Shown: positions 1 through 9,872, counted from the first letter of the stretch. The stretch is DNA of 64,000 bases from Janthinobacterium sp051380735 (GCF_051380735.1 NZ_JBNYXQ010000009.1:124001-188000), one strand, 5' to 3'. Numbers and translations are program-made. Notes: generated by a model from the letters alone, not told the origin.

Positions 1-2
1 CC

Positions 3-89
3 CATATCGTGGCGGCCTGGCCGTGGCTGTCGGTGATGATCGGCTTGCCGTTCGCCGTGTACACCGTGTATGTGAAAGGCGAGCGCTGA
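3..89 (+). CDS. C-terminal end of a membrane protein (5' truncated by the window edge)
   Basis: Only the last 28 codons are present, ending in TGA at 87-89. The residues form one hydrophobic stretch (AAWPWLSVMIGLPFAVYTVY) followed by the charged tail VKGER. This looks like a final membrane helix with a positively charged cytoplasmic end. The fragment is too short to name a family. It converges on the aminopeptidase/permease gene and is separated from it by a strong inverted repeat. Confidence 0.6.
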   Translation, partial: HIVAAWPWLSVMIGLPFAVYTVYVKGER

Positions 90-112
90 CAAACACCCTC
101 GGCGACTGAAGG

Positions 113-145
113 GCCGGGATCAGGCCTGGAAGGTCTGATCCCGGC
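113..145. terminator. Bidirectional-type hairpin between convergent genes
   Basis: An 11-bp perfect inverted repeat (GCCGGGATCAG / CTGATCCCGGC) extends through a G-T wobble and two further pairs to a loop of about five bases. It lies exactly between the stop of the partial plus-strand gene and the stop of the minus-strand aminopeptidase gene. There is no long T-tract on either side, so it is only a probable terminator. Confidence 0.6.
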
Positions 146-151
146 ACGGTG

Positions 152-3100
152 CTAGTTGAAACTGACCTCCTTGCGGTTGTCGCTGGAAACGCGGTCGATC
201 ATCTTGTTATACGGATCGACGCCCACCTCGAACGGTTTTTCCTTGACGGTAATGGTCACTACCGGGTCGCGGCCGCTCAGCATGCGCTTGTCGGTGAATA
301 ACACTTTCTCGTCTTTTTCCTTGGCGCCAGGCGCGCGCGCAAAGATGGCGATCTCCACCGGCTCGTCATACACGCGAGGGCTTTCCTTGCCCTTGCCGTC
401 GGATTCGAGCTTGGCCAGGTGCAGCTTCATGGTAACGTCCCATTGGCCGTCCGGCCGCTTGACGGCAGTCGCCCCGGTCACGCGGTTGTCGTAGAAGACG
501 ATTTTCTCGAACAGGTCGGTGATCAATGCCTGCTTGTCTGCCGGTGCTTCGGCGCGGATATACGCCAGCAGTTCGGCCGTGGTGGTGAACGGCGCCTGCT
601 GGTAGCCCTTGTCCTGCAGGAAGCGTTTCAGCGCGCGGTTGACGGCCGCTTCGCCGATCTCGTCGCGCAAGCGATAGAACACCAGGCTGCCCTTGCGATA
701 GTGGATATATTGCTGGTTTTCCACGCGCGCCAACGGCAATTCTTCGATCAGTTCGCCACCGCGTCCGCTCAGGTAACGGTCCAGTTCATAGCGCAGGAAG
801 CGGCGCAGCTTGTCGCGGCCGTATTCCTTTTCCATTACCATCAGCGCCGAGTATTGCGCCAGGGATTCCATCAGCATCGACGCACCCTGCACATTGGCGC
901 CGATGACCTGGTGGCCCCACCACTGGTGCGCCATTTCATGCGCGGTGACGTAATACACGTAGTCGATATCATCCTTGTCGCGCAGGTCGGCGATAAAGCC
1001 GATGCCTTCCGAATACGGGATGGTATTGGCAAACGACTGGGCAAAGCTGGCGTAGCCGGGGAATTCCAGGATGCGCACCTGCTTGTGCTGGTAGGGCGTG
1101 AACTCGGTGGTGTAATAGTCGAGCGACTTTTGCACCGAGGTGATCATGCGATCCAGGTTGTAGCCATGCTTTTTATCGGCATAGACTTCGATCGGCACGC
1201 CATGCCAGTCGCCTTTTTTCACGTCCCAGCGCGCCGACAGATAGGCAAAAAAGGGCATCATCGGCTGGTCCATCTTGTAATGGAAATAGCGGCGGCCGTC
1301 CTTTTCCCAGCTTTTCTGCAAATAGCCGGGCGCCAGTGCGGTCTGGTCGGCGCTGGTCGACACCGTGGTGTCAAAGCTGATCCAGTCCGCTTCGCTGCCA
1401 AACACCGTGTTGCCATAGGCCGACTTGTCTTCCAGCTTGGCCATGCGCTGCGGTTCGCCCAGGCCGCGCTTGCGGCGCTCGTTGCGGTCCTTCAGTTCCA
1501 GCTCGCTCTGGTAGCCGAAGTGGGGGAAGTAGGCCATATTGTTGAAAAACGTGCCGTTCAGGTTGACCGGGTCCGGTGCGCCGCTATTGGTAAAACCTTC
1601 ATGCGTGACGGCCACCGTGAAGTCCAGCGGCAATTGCGCGCCGGGTGCTACTGGCGTGGCCAGTTTCAGGATGCTGAAACCGAGGTCCTTGTCGTCAAGC
1701 TGCGTGGTGTGCGCGGGCAGGTTCAGCCACTTCGTGTCCAGCTCGGTATCGCGCTGGATGCGCAGGGTGTCGATCGCTTGCGCGGTCTTGTTCTGCAGCA
1801 CATAGTGGCCCTTGATCAAGACCTTGCGCTGTTCCGGATAGATATCGACATTGGCCTGCACGTCGATGATTTTGAGCTGCGGCAGGTCCTTGTACTGGCG
1901 GTACAGTTTTTCGTAACGCGCCTGCTTGTCCATGCCCGCGTCCGCCGTTTCATAGGTGTTGAGCACATTGGTGTTGTAGAAGATCCAGCCACCGGTGCCC
2001 AGCCAGCACAGCACCACCACGGCCAGCGCGGCGCCGGTACGGCTTTTCAGGCGCTGGCCGGCCAGGCTGACGCGCGCGCGCCAGCCAGTCGACAGGCCGC
2101 GTACCCAGAACGCCTGCGCCAGCAGCACCAGCGCCACGGTAAACAGGCTCCAGTACAGCGCATACCAGCGCCAGCCAGCCAGGAAGTGGCCATAGCCGTT
2201 CATGTCGGAATACTTGATGTCGGGCGTGGCGCCGAAGTTGTACAGATTGTGCTCGAAGTGCAGCATCGCCAGCACGGCCTGCGATACCATCAGCAGAATT
2301 ACCAGCAGGTAGCCGACGAACTTGTTATTCGACAGCACTTGCAGCACGATGGCGCACAAGCCCATCAGCACGAAGAAAAGCGTGCCAAGCAGGGTGCCTT
2401 GCAGGTACAGGCCCAGTTCCACCGGCGCGCCGCCCTTGTAGAGCTGGAAGATAATGGCGGTCAGCACGCCGACCAGCATATAGCCCCCCACCACGCCGAC
2501 CAGGGCCGTGCACTTGGCCAGCAAAGGCGTCCAGTCGGCCACCGGCATGGCGTCGCTGACGTCGGCGATTTTCACTTGCCGTTCCTTGAAGATCAGTTCG
2601 CCCGCATAAAAGCTCACGATAATGATCAGCATGAAGCTGAAACTCTGGCTGATCTGCTGCACCATCAGATAGGTCATCGGATAAACGGCGGTACCGAACA
2701 CTTTGGACTCCATGCTCATGCCGGCGACCAGGTTGATCACGCCGAACAGCAGCATCACCAGGAAGGGCACGCTCCTGAACACGCCGGCCGCGTCAAAGCG
2801 CAGGATTTGCCACCACTGGCGCCAGGCCGTGGCCGCCCCAAACGCCGGCGTAATGCGCGGCAGTAGCAAAGGCGCGGCCACCGCAGCGGCTGCTGCCTGC
2901 GCCTTGTGCTTGCCGAACAAACGCTTGCCGGTGCCGGTGCGCTGCGGCTTGAACAGCACCACGGTGGCGGCAAACAGCGCGGTGGTAATGCCCAGCCACA
3001 GCAAGCGGTTGGCCAGCAGGAAGCCGGAGAACGGCGGCAGGATGCTGTTCGCTTCCGACGAGGTGAAATAGCGCGTCATGCGGCCAAAGGCCGTCACGCC

Positions 3101-3733
3101 GAACGGGTCGAGCAGCACCGCCACCCACTCGTTGTTGATATCGCGCGTAAACACGCTGGCGATGGTGCGCAGCACGAAAAACGCCAGCACGCCCACATAC
3201 ACCAGCAGCATCGAGCGGGTGGTGGCAGCCAGCAGCATCAGCAGTGCGCCGACGAACAGCAGGTTGGGTATCACCAGCACGGCGAAGGTCCAGCCATAGG
3301 TATGCAGTGAAAATGGCCCCACGCGCTGCGGGTCGACCCATGGCATCAGCGGGCCGATCATGGTGCCGAGCGCAATGCAGACAAAGATCACCAGGCAGGC
3401 CACGAAACCGGCGGCAAAGCGGCCGAACAGATAGTCCCATTTGCGCATCGGCGTGGCAAACAGCATGTCGGCCATGCCCACTTCGCTGTCGCGCAATACG
3501 GCGCCGGCGATAAAGACGGTGATCAAAAACATCGACAGCAGGGTAAACATGCCCAGCAATTGGGCCACCACGGTGGGCGCATTGCGGTTCACGTTGCCGA
3601 TCGCGCCACCCATCTGTACCGAGTCGCTGGTGGTCACGCCAAAGGCCATCAGGGCCAGGATGGCGGCAAATACCCACAGCAACGGCTGCCTGAGCTGGTA
3701 GCCGAGGTCAAACTTGAAAAATTCCTTCCACAT
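152..3733 (-). CDS. ABC transporter permease fused to M1-family aminopeptidase
   Basis: This is a 1,193-residue protein. The N-terminal half has about a dozen hydrophobic segments arranged as two ABC-2-type permease units. The C-terminal half is a gluzincin peptidase with the zinc motif HEMAHQWWGH and the downstream Glu in the ESLAQY segment, so the catalytic residues are intact. Start: the open frame reaches 3886, but ATG at 3733 has AGGAG just upstream and begins MWKEFFKFDLGYQ, a natural membrane-protein start. The gene follows its ATPase by 10 bp, so the two form one operon. This architecture is known in Gram-negative bacteria; substrate unknown. Export of a peptide processed by the fused peptidase is inference. 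Confidence 0.9.
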   Translation of the reverse strand: MWKEFFKFDLGYQLRQPLLWVFAAILALMAFGVTTSDSVQMGGAIGNVNRNAPTVVAQLLGMFTLLSMFLITVFIAGAVLRDSEVGMADMLFATPMRKWDYLFGRFAAGFVACLVIFVCIALGTMIGPLMPWVDPQRVGPFSLHTYGWTFAVLVIPNLLFVGALLMLLAATTRSMLLVYVGVLAFFVLRTIASVFTRDINNEWVAVLLDPFGVTAFGRMTRYFTSSEANSILPPFSGFLLANRLLWLGITTALFAATVVLFKPQRTGTGKRLFGKHKAQAAAAAVAAPLLLPRITPAFGAATAWRQWWQILRFDAAGVFRSVPFLVMLLFGVINLVAGMSMESKVFGTAVYPMTYLMVQQISQSFSFMLIIIVSFYAGELIFKERQVKIADVSDAMPVADWTPLLAKCTALVGVVGGYMLVGVLTAIIFQLYKGGAPVELGLYLQGTLLGTLFFVLMGLCAIVLQVLSNNKFVGYLLVILLMVSQAVLAMLHFEHNLYNFGATPDIKYSDMNGYGHFLAGWRWYALYWSLFTVALVLLAQAFWVRGLSTGWRARVSLAGQRLKSRTGAALAVVVLCWLGTGGWIFYNTNVLNTYETADAGMDKQARYEKLYRQYKDLPQLKIIDVQANVDIYPEQRKVLIKGHYVLQNKTAQAIDTLRIQRDTELDTKWLNLPAHTTQLDDKDLGFSILKLATPVAPGAQLPLDFTVAVTHEGFTNSGAPDPVNLNGTFFNNMAYFPHFGYQSELELKDRNERRKRGLGEPQRMAKLEDKSAYGNTVFGSEADWISFDTTVSTSADQTALAPGYLQKSWEKDGRRYFHYKMDQPMMPFFAYLSARWDVKKGDWHGVPIEVYADKKHGYNLDRMITSVQKSLDYYTTEFTPYQHKQVRILEFPGYASFAQSFANTIPYSEGIGFIADLRDKDDIDYVYYVTAHEMAHQWWGHQVIGANVQGASMLMESLAQYSALMVMEKEYGRDKLRRFLRYELDRYLSGRGGELIEELPLARVENQQYIHYRKGSLVFYRLRDEIGEAAVNRALKRFLQDKGYQQAPFTTTAELLAYIRAEAPADKQALITDLFEKIVFYDNRVTGATAVKRPDGQWDVTMKLHLAKLESDGKGKESPRVYDEPVEIAIFARAPGAKEKDEKVLFTDKRMLSGRDPVVTITVKEKPFEVGVDPYNKMIDRVSSDNRKEVSFN

Positions 3734-3743
3734 GGTGCGCTCC

Positions 3744-4643
3744 TTATGCCGCTGCGCCGGAAGGGCGGGCGCTGGCGGCGGCATGGCGCACATGCAGGAA
3801 GTACACGTCTTCCAGGTCCGGTGCGATCTGCACGAAGCCGGCATCGGGCTGGCTGTCGGCAAACACATTGATCTGCGGGCGGCCACCGACCAGCCGCGTC
3901 GACAGCACGTTCAGGCTCTGTTGGTACTGCGCCAGCTCCTCGGTGGACACGGTGCGGCGCCACACTTTGTTATTGAGCGTATCGATGGCTGCCTGCGGCT
4001 CGCCCTGCACCAGCACCTGGCCCTTGACGATCATCGCCATGCGCGGGCACAGGTCGGTTACGTCGGCCACGATATGGGTCGACAAAATCACTACCACCTG
4101 CTCGCCGATTTTCGCCAGCAGGTTCAGGAAACGGTTGCGTTCGTCCGGGTCCAGGCCGGCAGTCGGTTCGTCGACAATCACCAGGCGTGGCGCACCGAGC
4201 AGGGCCTGGGCAATGCCGAAGCGCTGGCGCATGCCGCCCGAATAGGTACCCAGCTTGCGCTTCCTTGCTTCCCACAGATTGGTCTGCTGCAGCAGCGCTT
4301 CGACCGCTTCCTTGCGCGGGCCTTTTTGCGTCAGGCCCTTGAGCACCGCAAAGTGATTAAGCAGGGTTTCCGCGCTGACCTTCGGATACACGCCAAAGTC
4401 CTGCGGCAGGTAGCCTAGCTGGCGGCGCAGGCCTTCCTTGTCTTTCAGCACATCGACGCCGTTGAAGCTGATGCTGCCGCTGTCGGGGTCTTGCAAGGTT
4501 GCAATGGTGCGCATCAAGGACGACTTGCCGGCGCCATTCGGACCCAGCAGGCCAAACATGCCGTTCGGAATATCCAGGCTGACATCGTGGATGGCCCGGA
4601 CGCCATTGGAATAGGTTTTGTTCAGTTGTTTGATCGATAGCAT
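3744..4643 (-). CDS. ABC transporter ATP-binding protein
   Basis: A 299-residue ATPase with Walker A GPNGAGKSS near residue 35, signature YSGGMRQR, Walker B LVIVDEPTAGLD and the H-loop histidine in LSTHIV. These are all the residues needed for ATP hydrolysis. The C-terminal 80 residues resemble the extensions of ABC-2 exporters. A Shine-Dalgarno AGGAG precedes the ATG. It lies 10 bp upstream of the permease/aminopeptidase fusion and almost certainly powers it. Substrate unknown. Confidence 0.93.
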   Translation of the reverse strand: MLSIKQLNKTYSNGVRAIHDVSLDIPNGMFGLLGPNGAGKSSLMRTIATLQDPDSGSISFNGVDVLKDKEGLRRQLGYLPQDFGVYPKVSAETLLNHFAVLKGLTQKGPRKEAVEALLQQTNLWEARKRKLGTYSGGMRQRFGIAQALLGAPRLVIVDEPTAGLDPDERNRFLNLLAKIGEQVVVILSTHIVADVTDLCPRMAMIVKGQVLVQGEPQAAIDTLNNKVWRRTVSTEELAQYQQSLNVLSTRLVGGRPQINVFADSQPDAGFVQIAPDLEDVYFLHVRHAAASARPSGAAA

Positions 4644-4838
4644 TACGGCACTCTCCTGGGCTTGACGGTAAAAGTGCCGGCCGATTCGTGTCGGCCGGTC
4701 TGTCGGGTCTTCCGCGATAGCGGATGTTACTTAAAGACAATACTGTATCGTCAATTAGAAAGTAAATAATATTTTTGCGACCACCGGCGAAAAGGCAGGA
4801 CTGAAATGCGTCAGGGCGGGGATGAAAGACGACTGGAC

Positions 4839-4865
4839 AAAAAAATCCCCGCTCGCGGCGGGGAT
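4839..4865 (-). terminator. Rho-independent terminator of the outer-membrane protein gene
   Basis: Read on the minus strand: an 8-bp GC-rich stem (ATCCCCGC / GCGGGGAT), a five-base loop, then a run of seven T. It lies about 25 bp beyond the stop at 4889. The rest of 4644-4888 contains the ABC operon's leader and no further gene. Confidence 0.9.
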
Positions 4866-4888
4866 GCTGGACATCGATGAAGCAATGA

Positions 4889-5737
4889 TCAGAAGCGCAT
4901 CTTGACGTAGGCCGATGGGCCGGCCAGGCGGATATTGAGGTCGGCGTTGCGCGTGCTGTCACGGCGCAGGGCGATTTTCGACATGCCGTAGTCGGCCACG
5001 AAACCGACATTTTTGAACGGGAACCATTCCACGCCCACATTGCCGCCGTAGATATGGCCATTGATGGTGCCGCCATTTTTCTTGATGCCCGACGCTTCCA
5101 CGTACATGCGCACATTGGGCGTAAAAGCGTGGCGCCATGCCAATTCGACCAGCGGCGCAAACGCGTGTTCGCTGACGGAGTCGCGTGCAGTCGCGTTCAC
5201 GCCATTGACCAGGGCGGTGGCCGAACCTTCCAGCTTGGCGCTGTAGTAGGCCGCGCCCAGGCCGATGCCGAAGGTGTCCTGGTTCTCGCCTAGCCACCAT
5301 TTGTAGGCCAGCTTGGCCAGGTCCAGCTGCAGGTCGGCGTCGGCGCTGGCCGTGCCGGTCACTGTCTGGCCATTGATGACGGTCGCGCCGCTCAGGGTTG
5401 GCGTGTAGTTCTTGTCATAGCGGTAGTAATCAAAATTGAGGCCATGGTGGTCGCCGATCAGCAGGTCGGCCTTGATGCGTGGAATCGTCGTGTGTTTCGG
5501 GTTGGAATCCGGTGCATCAATGCGGCCGAACTGCGTGTCGGCGCCGATATCGATGCGCGGATCGGCATAAAATGCACCCAGAGAGATGCTGGCGCGGTCC
5601 AGCGCCACGGATGGCTCGGCGTGTGCGCTGGTACCGGCGGCGGCCGCGCCCACGATACCCAGCAACATGGCACTGCGCACGGCAAGATGGCGCAGGCGTG
5701 GTGGCGACAGGCGGGTCGATGTGGACGAGGCAAACAT
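4889..5737 (-). CDS. Outer-membrane beta-barrel protein, secreted, function unknown
   Basis: 282 residues with a signal peptide ending AHA before EPSVALD (about residues 1-40). The rest shows alternating hydrophobic/polar strands and ends in SAYVKMRF. A terminal Phe is the signal for insertion by the BAM complex. The barrel is of small-porin (OmpW or OmpA-barrel) size, but I do not recognise the family with certainty. An AGGAG Shine-Dalgarno precedes ATG 5737. It is a single gene with its own terminator, divergent from the metallophosphoesterase gene. Confidence 0.75.
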   Translation of the reverse strand: MFASSTSTRLSPPRLRHLAVRSAMLLGIVGAAAAGTSAHAEPSVALDRASISLGAFYADPRIDIGADTQFGRIDAPDSNPKHTTIPRIKADLLIGDHHGLNFDYYRYDKNYTPTLSGATVINGQTVTGTASADADLQLDLAKLAYKWWLGENQDTFGIGLGAAYYSAKLEGSATALVNGVNATARDSVSEHAFAPLVELAWRHAFTPNVRMYVEASGIKKNGGTINGHIYGGNVGVEWFPFKNVGFVADYGMSKIALRRDSTRNADLNIRLAGPSAYVKMRF

Positions 5738-5886
5738 GAAAATCTCCTATGATGATGGGAAGGGCGCCGCAGCAGGGGGCGACACTGAAAGATCGGCATC
5801 ATAGCAATCGCAAAGCTGAGCTCGTGTAGCCGCACGGCGCAACTGCAGGTCAGAATTGTCCTACTACTATCGACAGGAAAAACCGT

Positions 5887-6633
5887 ATGAAAATTGCCGC
5901 CATTTCCGATATCCACGGCAACCTGGCCGCGCTTGACGCCGTGCTGGCCGATATCGCCCGCCACGGCGTCGATGTCACCGTCAATCTGGGCGATATCGTC
6001 TCGGGCCACCTGCAGCCGCGCGACACGGCAGCACGCCTGATGGCGCTGGACTTGCCGACCATCCGGGGCAACCATGAGCGCCAGTTGCTCGGTGACCCGC
6101 AGCGCATGGGCGTGTCCGATGCGTATGCGCGTGCACAGTTGCTGCCGGAACAGCTGGCGTGGATAACCGCGCTGCCGGCGAACTTGCGCTTGCGCCACGA
6201 CGTACTGCTGGTGCATGGCACGCCGGCCAGCGACCTGGTGTATTTTCTCGACACCGTCACGCCGCAGGGCAGCCGCGCCGCCACGCTGGAAGAAGTGGTG
6301 CAGCGCGCCGGCGCTGCCGAAGCAGCCCTGATATTGTGCGGCCACACGCATATGCCGCGCTCAATCACGCTGCCCGACGGGCGGCTGATCGTCAATCCCG
6401 GCAGCGTGGGGCTGCAGGCCTATGACGACGATCACCTGTACCCGCATGTGATGGAAAACGGCACGCCGCATGCGCGCTACGCCATCGTCGAAGACGATGC
6501 GCAAGGCGTCTGGCATGTGCAGTTTCATCAGGTGGAGTATGACTGGGAAACGCAAGCGCGGCTGGCGCTGGCCCACGGCCGGCCGGACTGGGTCGTGCCC
6601 TTGCGCAGCGGCCGCGTGGGCGTGGCTATCTGA
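5887..6633 (+). CDS. Metallophosphoesterase (calcineurin-like, YfcE/ApaH superfamily)
   Basis: 248 residues. The ordered metal-binding motifs are present: SDIHGN near residue 8, NLGDIVSG near residue 36, GNHER near residue 60, VHG, and CGHTHMPR followed by VNPGSVG. Together they build a two-metal phosphodiesterase or phosphatase site. It probably acts on a small phosphorylated compound in the cytoplasm; the true substrate cannot be read from sequence. The last 8 bp overlap the end of the convergent dctD-like gene. Confidence 0.88.
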   Translation: MKIAAISDIHGNLAALDAVLADIARHGVDVTVNLGDIVSGHLQPRDTAARLMALDLPTIRGNHERQLLGDPQRMGVSDAYARAQLLPEQLAWITALPANLRLRHDVLLVHGTPASDLVYFLDTVTPQGSRAATLEEVVQRAGAAEAALILCGHTHMPRSITLPDGRLIVNPGSVGLQAYDDDHLYPHVMENGTPHARYAIVEDDAQGVWHVQFHQVEYDWETQARLALAHGRPDWVVPLRSGRVGVAI

Positions 6634-7972
6634 ACTCTTCGGCCACCAGATTATATTTCTGCATCTTGTGATACAGGGTCTGTTTCGGCAGCCCCAATAC
6701 GGTGCTCGCTTCGCTGACGTTGCCCGCATAGGTGCGCAGTTCCTGCTCGATCAGCGCACGTTCGAAGGCGTTGACCTGTTCGGCCAGCGACAGCGCCGCA
6801 GCCTGCGCACCGGTCGCCAGCAAATTCGAGGCGCCACCGGCGATGCCCAGCACGAAGCGGTCGGCGATATTGCGCAGCTCGCGCACATTGCCGGGCCAGC
6901 CATGCGCCATCAGGTTGCGCATCTGCGCGCTCGATACCATCGGCGCGGCGCGGTTGTAGCGTGCCGCTGCGGCCAGCACGAAATGCTCGAACAGCATCGG
7001 AATATCTTCGCGCCGCTCGCGCAGTGGCGGCAGGTGCAGCACGATCAGGTTCAGCCGGTAATACAGGTCGCTGCGAAACTTCTGCTGGCGTGACAGGTCC
7101 TCCAGGTCCAGCTTGGCGGCGGCCACCACGCGTACGTCGACCGGCGTGGGAATGTTCGAGCCCAGCCGCTCGATATAGCGCTCCTGCAGTACGCGCAGCA
7201 GTTTGACCTGCAGCGACAGCGGCAGGCTTTCGATTTCATCGAGAAAAAACGTGCCATGGTCGGCATGTTCGATCTTGCCCACCTGGCGCTTGGCCGCGCC
7301 CGTAAACGAACCCGTTTCATGGCCGAAGACTTCGCTTTCAAAAATGCTTTCGGGTATCGCGCCGCAGTTGACGGCAACGAAGTTGTGCTTGCGCCGGTGG
7401 CTGAAATCATGCAGGCAGCGCGCCACCATTTCCTTGCCGGTACCGGTGTCGCCATAGATCAGCACGTCCGCCGGTTCGTTAGCAACGTCAAGGATCAGGC
7501 GTCGAATATCGCGCATCGCCTGCGAATTGCCCAGCAAACGCGACTCGATGCCGCCGCCGTCTTCGAGCTGGCGCCGCAGGCTGTGCACTTCCAGCATCAG
7601 TCTGCGCGTTTCCAGCGCGCGCAGGATCACGTCGACCAGTTGCTCGGACGAATACGGTTTTTCGATAAAGTCATAGGCGCCCGTGCGCATCGCATGCACG
7701 GCCATGGTGATGTCGCCGTGGCCGGTGACCAGGATCACCGGCAGGTTGGCGTCGAGCTGCTTGATCGCCTGTAATAAATCCAGGCCGCTCATGCCGGGCA
7801 GGCGCACGTCGCTGACGACAATGCCGGGAAAATCAGGCGCCAGCAGCTTGTATGCCTGCTCGGCAGAGTCAAACGCCAGCACGTCCAGCCCGGCCAGCTG
7901 CAGCGCCTGCTCGCTGCCTTCGCGCACGGTCGGATCATCTTCGACCAGCAACACCTTCAAACCCTCAAACAT
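6626..7972 (-). CDS. dctD: Sigma-54-dependent response regulator, DctD-like
   Basis: 448 residues in three parts. The receiver (1-120) has the acidic pair EDD and the phosphorylation Asp in SDVRLPGMSG. The AAA+ domain has Walker A GDTGTGKE, the sigma-54-contact loop GSFTGA (a variant of GAFTGA) and Walker B FFLDEIE. The C-terminal Fis-type helix-turn-helix is in NVSEASTVLGLPKQTLY. ATG 7972 is preceded by GGAGG and overlaps the kinase stop by 8 bp, so the two are translationally coupled. Given dctA nearby, it most likely activates C4-dicarboxylate uptake. The name rests on domain order and context. Confidence 0.88.
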   Translation of the reverse strand: MFEGLKVLLVEDDPTVREGSEQALQLAGLDVLAFDSAEQAYKLLAPDFPGIVVSDVRLPGMSGLDLLQAIKQLDANLPVILVTGHGDITMAVHAMRTGAYDFIEKPYSSEQLVDVILRALETRRLMLEVHSLRRQLEDGGGIESRLLGNSQAMRDIRRLILDVANEPADVLIYGDTGTGKEMVARCLHDFSHRRKHNFVAVNCGAIPESIFESEVFGHETGSFTGAAKRQVGKIEHADHGTFFLDEIESLPLSLQVKLLRVLQERYIERLGSNIPTPVDVRVVAAAKLDLEDLSRQQKFRSDLYYRLNLIVLHLPPLRERREDIPMLFEHFVLAAAARYNRAAPMVSSAQMRNLMAHGWPGNVRELRNIADRFVLGIAGGASNLLATGAQAAALSLAEQVNAFERALIEQELRTYAGNVSEASTVLGLPKQTLYHKMQKYNLVAEEFR

Positions 7973-9872
7973 GCTTTTCCTCCTGCGTTGCCATCTGTAA
8001 TTCGATGGTGAATATGGCGCCGCCGCCAGGGGCGTTGTCGGCCCGCAGCACGCCGCCGAACTGGCGCGTGATCTGCTCGGAAATGGCCAGCCCCAATCCC
8101 AGGCCCAGGCCCTGCGGCTTGGTGGTAAAAAACGGCTCGAACAGGTGTTCGTACACCTCCGTCGACAGCCCCGGCCCGGTGTCGGCCACATGGATCAGCA
8201 CCAGCGGCGCCTTGCATTCGACCGTCACGCGCAGGCTGCGCACCTCGCTGCCGTTCATGGCGTCGAGCGCGTTCGCATACAGGTTCACCAGCACCTGCTC
8301 CAGCCGGTTGCTTTCGCACACGGCAAAAATATCATCGGGCGGCAACTGCAAGGTAAAGCGCACGTTTTCCACCTGCAGGCGGCGCTCGACCAGGAACAGT
8401 GCATTGCTGATCGCGGTCGGTATCGATACCGAGGTCAGGCTGGTGGTCGACTTGCGCGCAAACACTTTCAGTTGCCCCGTGATGGTGCCCATGCGTGCGG
8501 CGATCTGCGATATTTTAGCCAGGTTGCGGCGCGCATCGTCAAGCCGGCCGCGCTCCAGCAGGATCACGGCGTTGTCGGACATGGTGCGCAGCGCCGTCAG
8601 TGGCTGGTTCAGTTCGTGCGTGATGCTGGCCGACATCTGCCCCAGTACGGCCATCTTGCCAGCCTGGAACAACTCGTTTTGCGTGATGTGCAGCTTTTGT
8701 TCGGCCTTGCTGCGCACCTCGATTTCCTGGCTCAGGCTTTGCGTCATGGCGTTCAGTTCCGAGGTGCGTTCCTCGACCATGGTTTCCAGGTTGTCATAGG
8801 CATGCTGCAAGTCTTCGCGAGCGCGCAGTTTTTGCGCCACCGCCGCGCGCCGCTGGCGCACATAAAAGAACAGCAGCACGAAAAAGCCCAGCAGCACGCC
8901 CGAAAACGCGGCCGCCGAGCGGGCGCTGGCCTTCGCCTGCGCCAGGTCCGACAGGTAAATGAAGGTCCAGCCGTTAGGCGACTTCAGCTTCATCTGCGTC
9001 ATCACGCTGGACGTAATCTTTTGCGGCGCATCGGCCCGCTCCTGCTCGCGCACGCTGATCACGCGCGCGCCATTGCCCAGTTGCCGGTCCGACACAAACG
9101 GTATGGTTTCCAGCTGCTTCGAATAGTACTGGCGCGTGCGGTTGATTTCTTCCACCACCGCCGGCGACAACGGCGCCAGCGTCTTGTATTTCCACTGTGC
9201 CACGGAACTCAGGAAGATCACGCCATGCTCGTCGGCCAGCATCACCTTGTCGGCGCCTTGCACCCAGCGTTTTTCCAGGTTTTCCAGGTTCAGCTTGACG
9301 GTGGCCAGGCCCAGCATGCGGCCATTTTGATAGATGCCATGGGCGAAGAAATAACCGGGTTCCAGGCGCGTCGTGCCGACCCCGTAAAAGCGGCCCGGTG
9401 TGCCGCGCAGCGCATCCTGGGCATACGGGCGAAAGGCAATATTGTCGCCGATAAAACTGTCGGGTCGCTGCCAGTTGCTGGCCGCGCGCGTGTTGCCGTC
9501 GAGGTTGCTGATAAAAATGGTCGACGACTTTGCCTGGGCATTCATCTGCTCCAGGTAGTTGTTGACGGTATCGACCAGCACCGGGTCTTCCGGGTGCTGC
9601 AGCAGGCGGATCACGTCACGGTTCAGTTCCAGTGTCTTGGGCAGGAAATCGTATTTTTCCAGCGCATTTTCCAGGCTGCTGACATACACCTCCAGGCGCT
9701 GCGCACCGCTGGCCTGCAGCTTGCCGATGGCAATGCGCTCGGTCCAGAAATACACCAGCCACACAATCGCCAGGCAGGCGGCCAGTACCACGCCCCAGGC
9801 CATGGCCCTGCGGGCCGGATGTTGCGCCAGGTTTTGGTGCCAGGAAAGAGGGGAGGTGCTGCTGTTGGTCAT
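7965..9872 (-). CDS. dctB: Sensor histidine kinase, DctB-like
   Basis: 635 residues. There is an N-terminal membrane helix (about 25-45), a periplasmic sensor of roughly 260 residues of Cache type, a second helix (about 315-335), a coiled coil, the phospho-acceptor box ASITHELNQPLTAL, and an ATPase domain with the N box and DTGPGL. The frame stays open to a GTG at 9899, but ATG 9872 is preferred. The gene overlaps dctD by 8 bp. It sits 57 bp from the terminator of the porin gene, so its promoter must be in that short space. Confidence 0.87.
   Translation of the reverse strand: MTNSSTSPLSWHQNLAQHPARRAMAWGVVLAACLAIVWLVYFWTERIAIGKLQASGAQRLEVYVSSLENALEKYDFLPKTLELNRDVIRLLQHPEDPVLVDTVNNYLEQMNAQAKSSTIFISNLDGNTRAASNWQRPDSFIGDNIAFRPYAQDALRGTPGRFYGVGTTRLEPGYFFAHGIYQNGRMLGLATVKLNLENLEKRWVQGADKVMLADEHGVIFLSSVAQWKYKTLAPLSPAVVEEINRTRQYYSKQLETIPFVSDRQLGNGARVISVREQERADAPQKITSSVMTQMKLKSPNGWTFIYLSDLAQAKASARSAAAFSGVLLGFFVLLFFYVRQRRAAVAQKLRAREDLQHAYDNLETMVEERTSELNAMTQSLSQEIEVRSKAEQKLHITQNELFQAGKMAVLGQMSASITHELNQPLTALRTMSDNAVILLERGRLDDARRNLAKISQIAARMGTITGQLKVFARKSTTSLTSVSIPTAISNALFLVERRLQVENVRFTLQLPPDDIFAVCESNRLEQVLVNLYANALDAMNGSEVRSLRVTVECKAPLVLIHVADTGPGLSTEVYEHLFEPFFTTKPQGLGLGLGLAISEQITRQFGGVLRADNAPGGGAIFTIELQMATQEEKHV

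Noticed and set aside
419..2866. Long open frame of 815 codons opposite the aminopeptidase/permease gene
   Set aside because: It is a shadow of the high-GC coding strand: rich in His, Gln, Arg and Ala, no signal or domain, while the opposite strand carries intact motifs.
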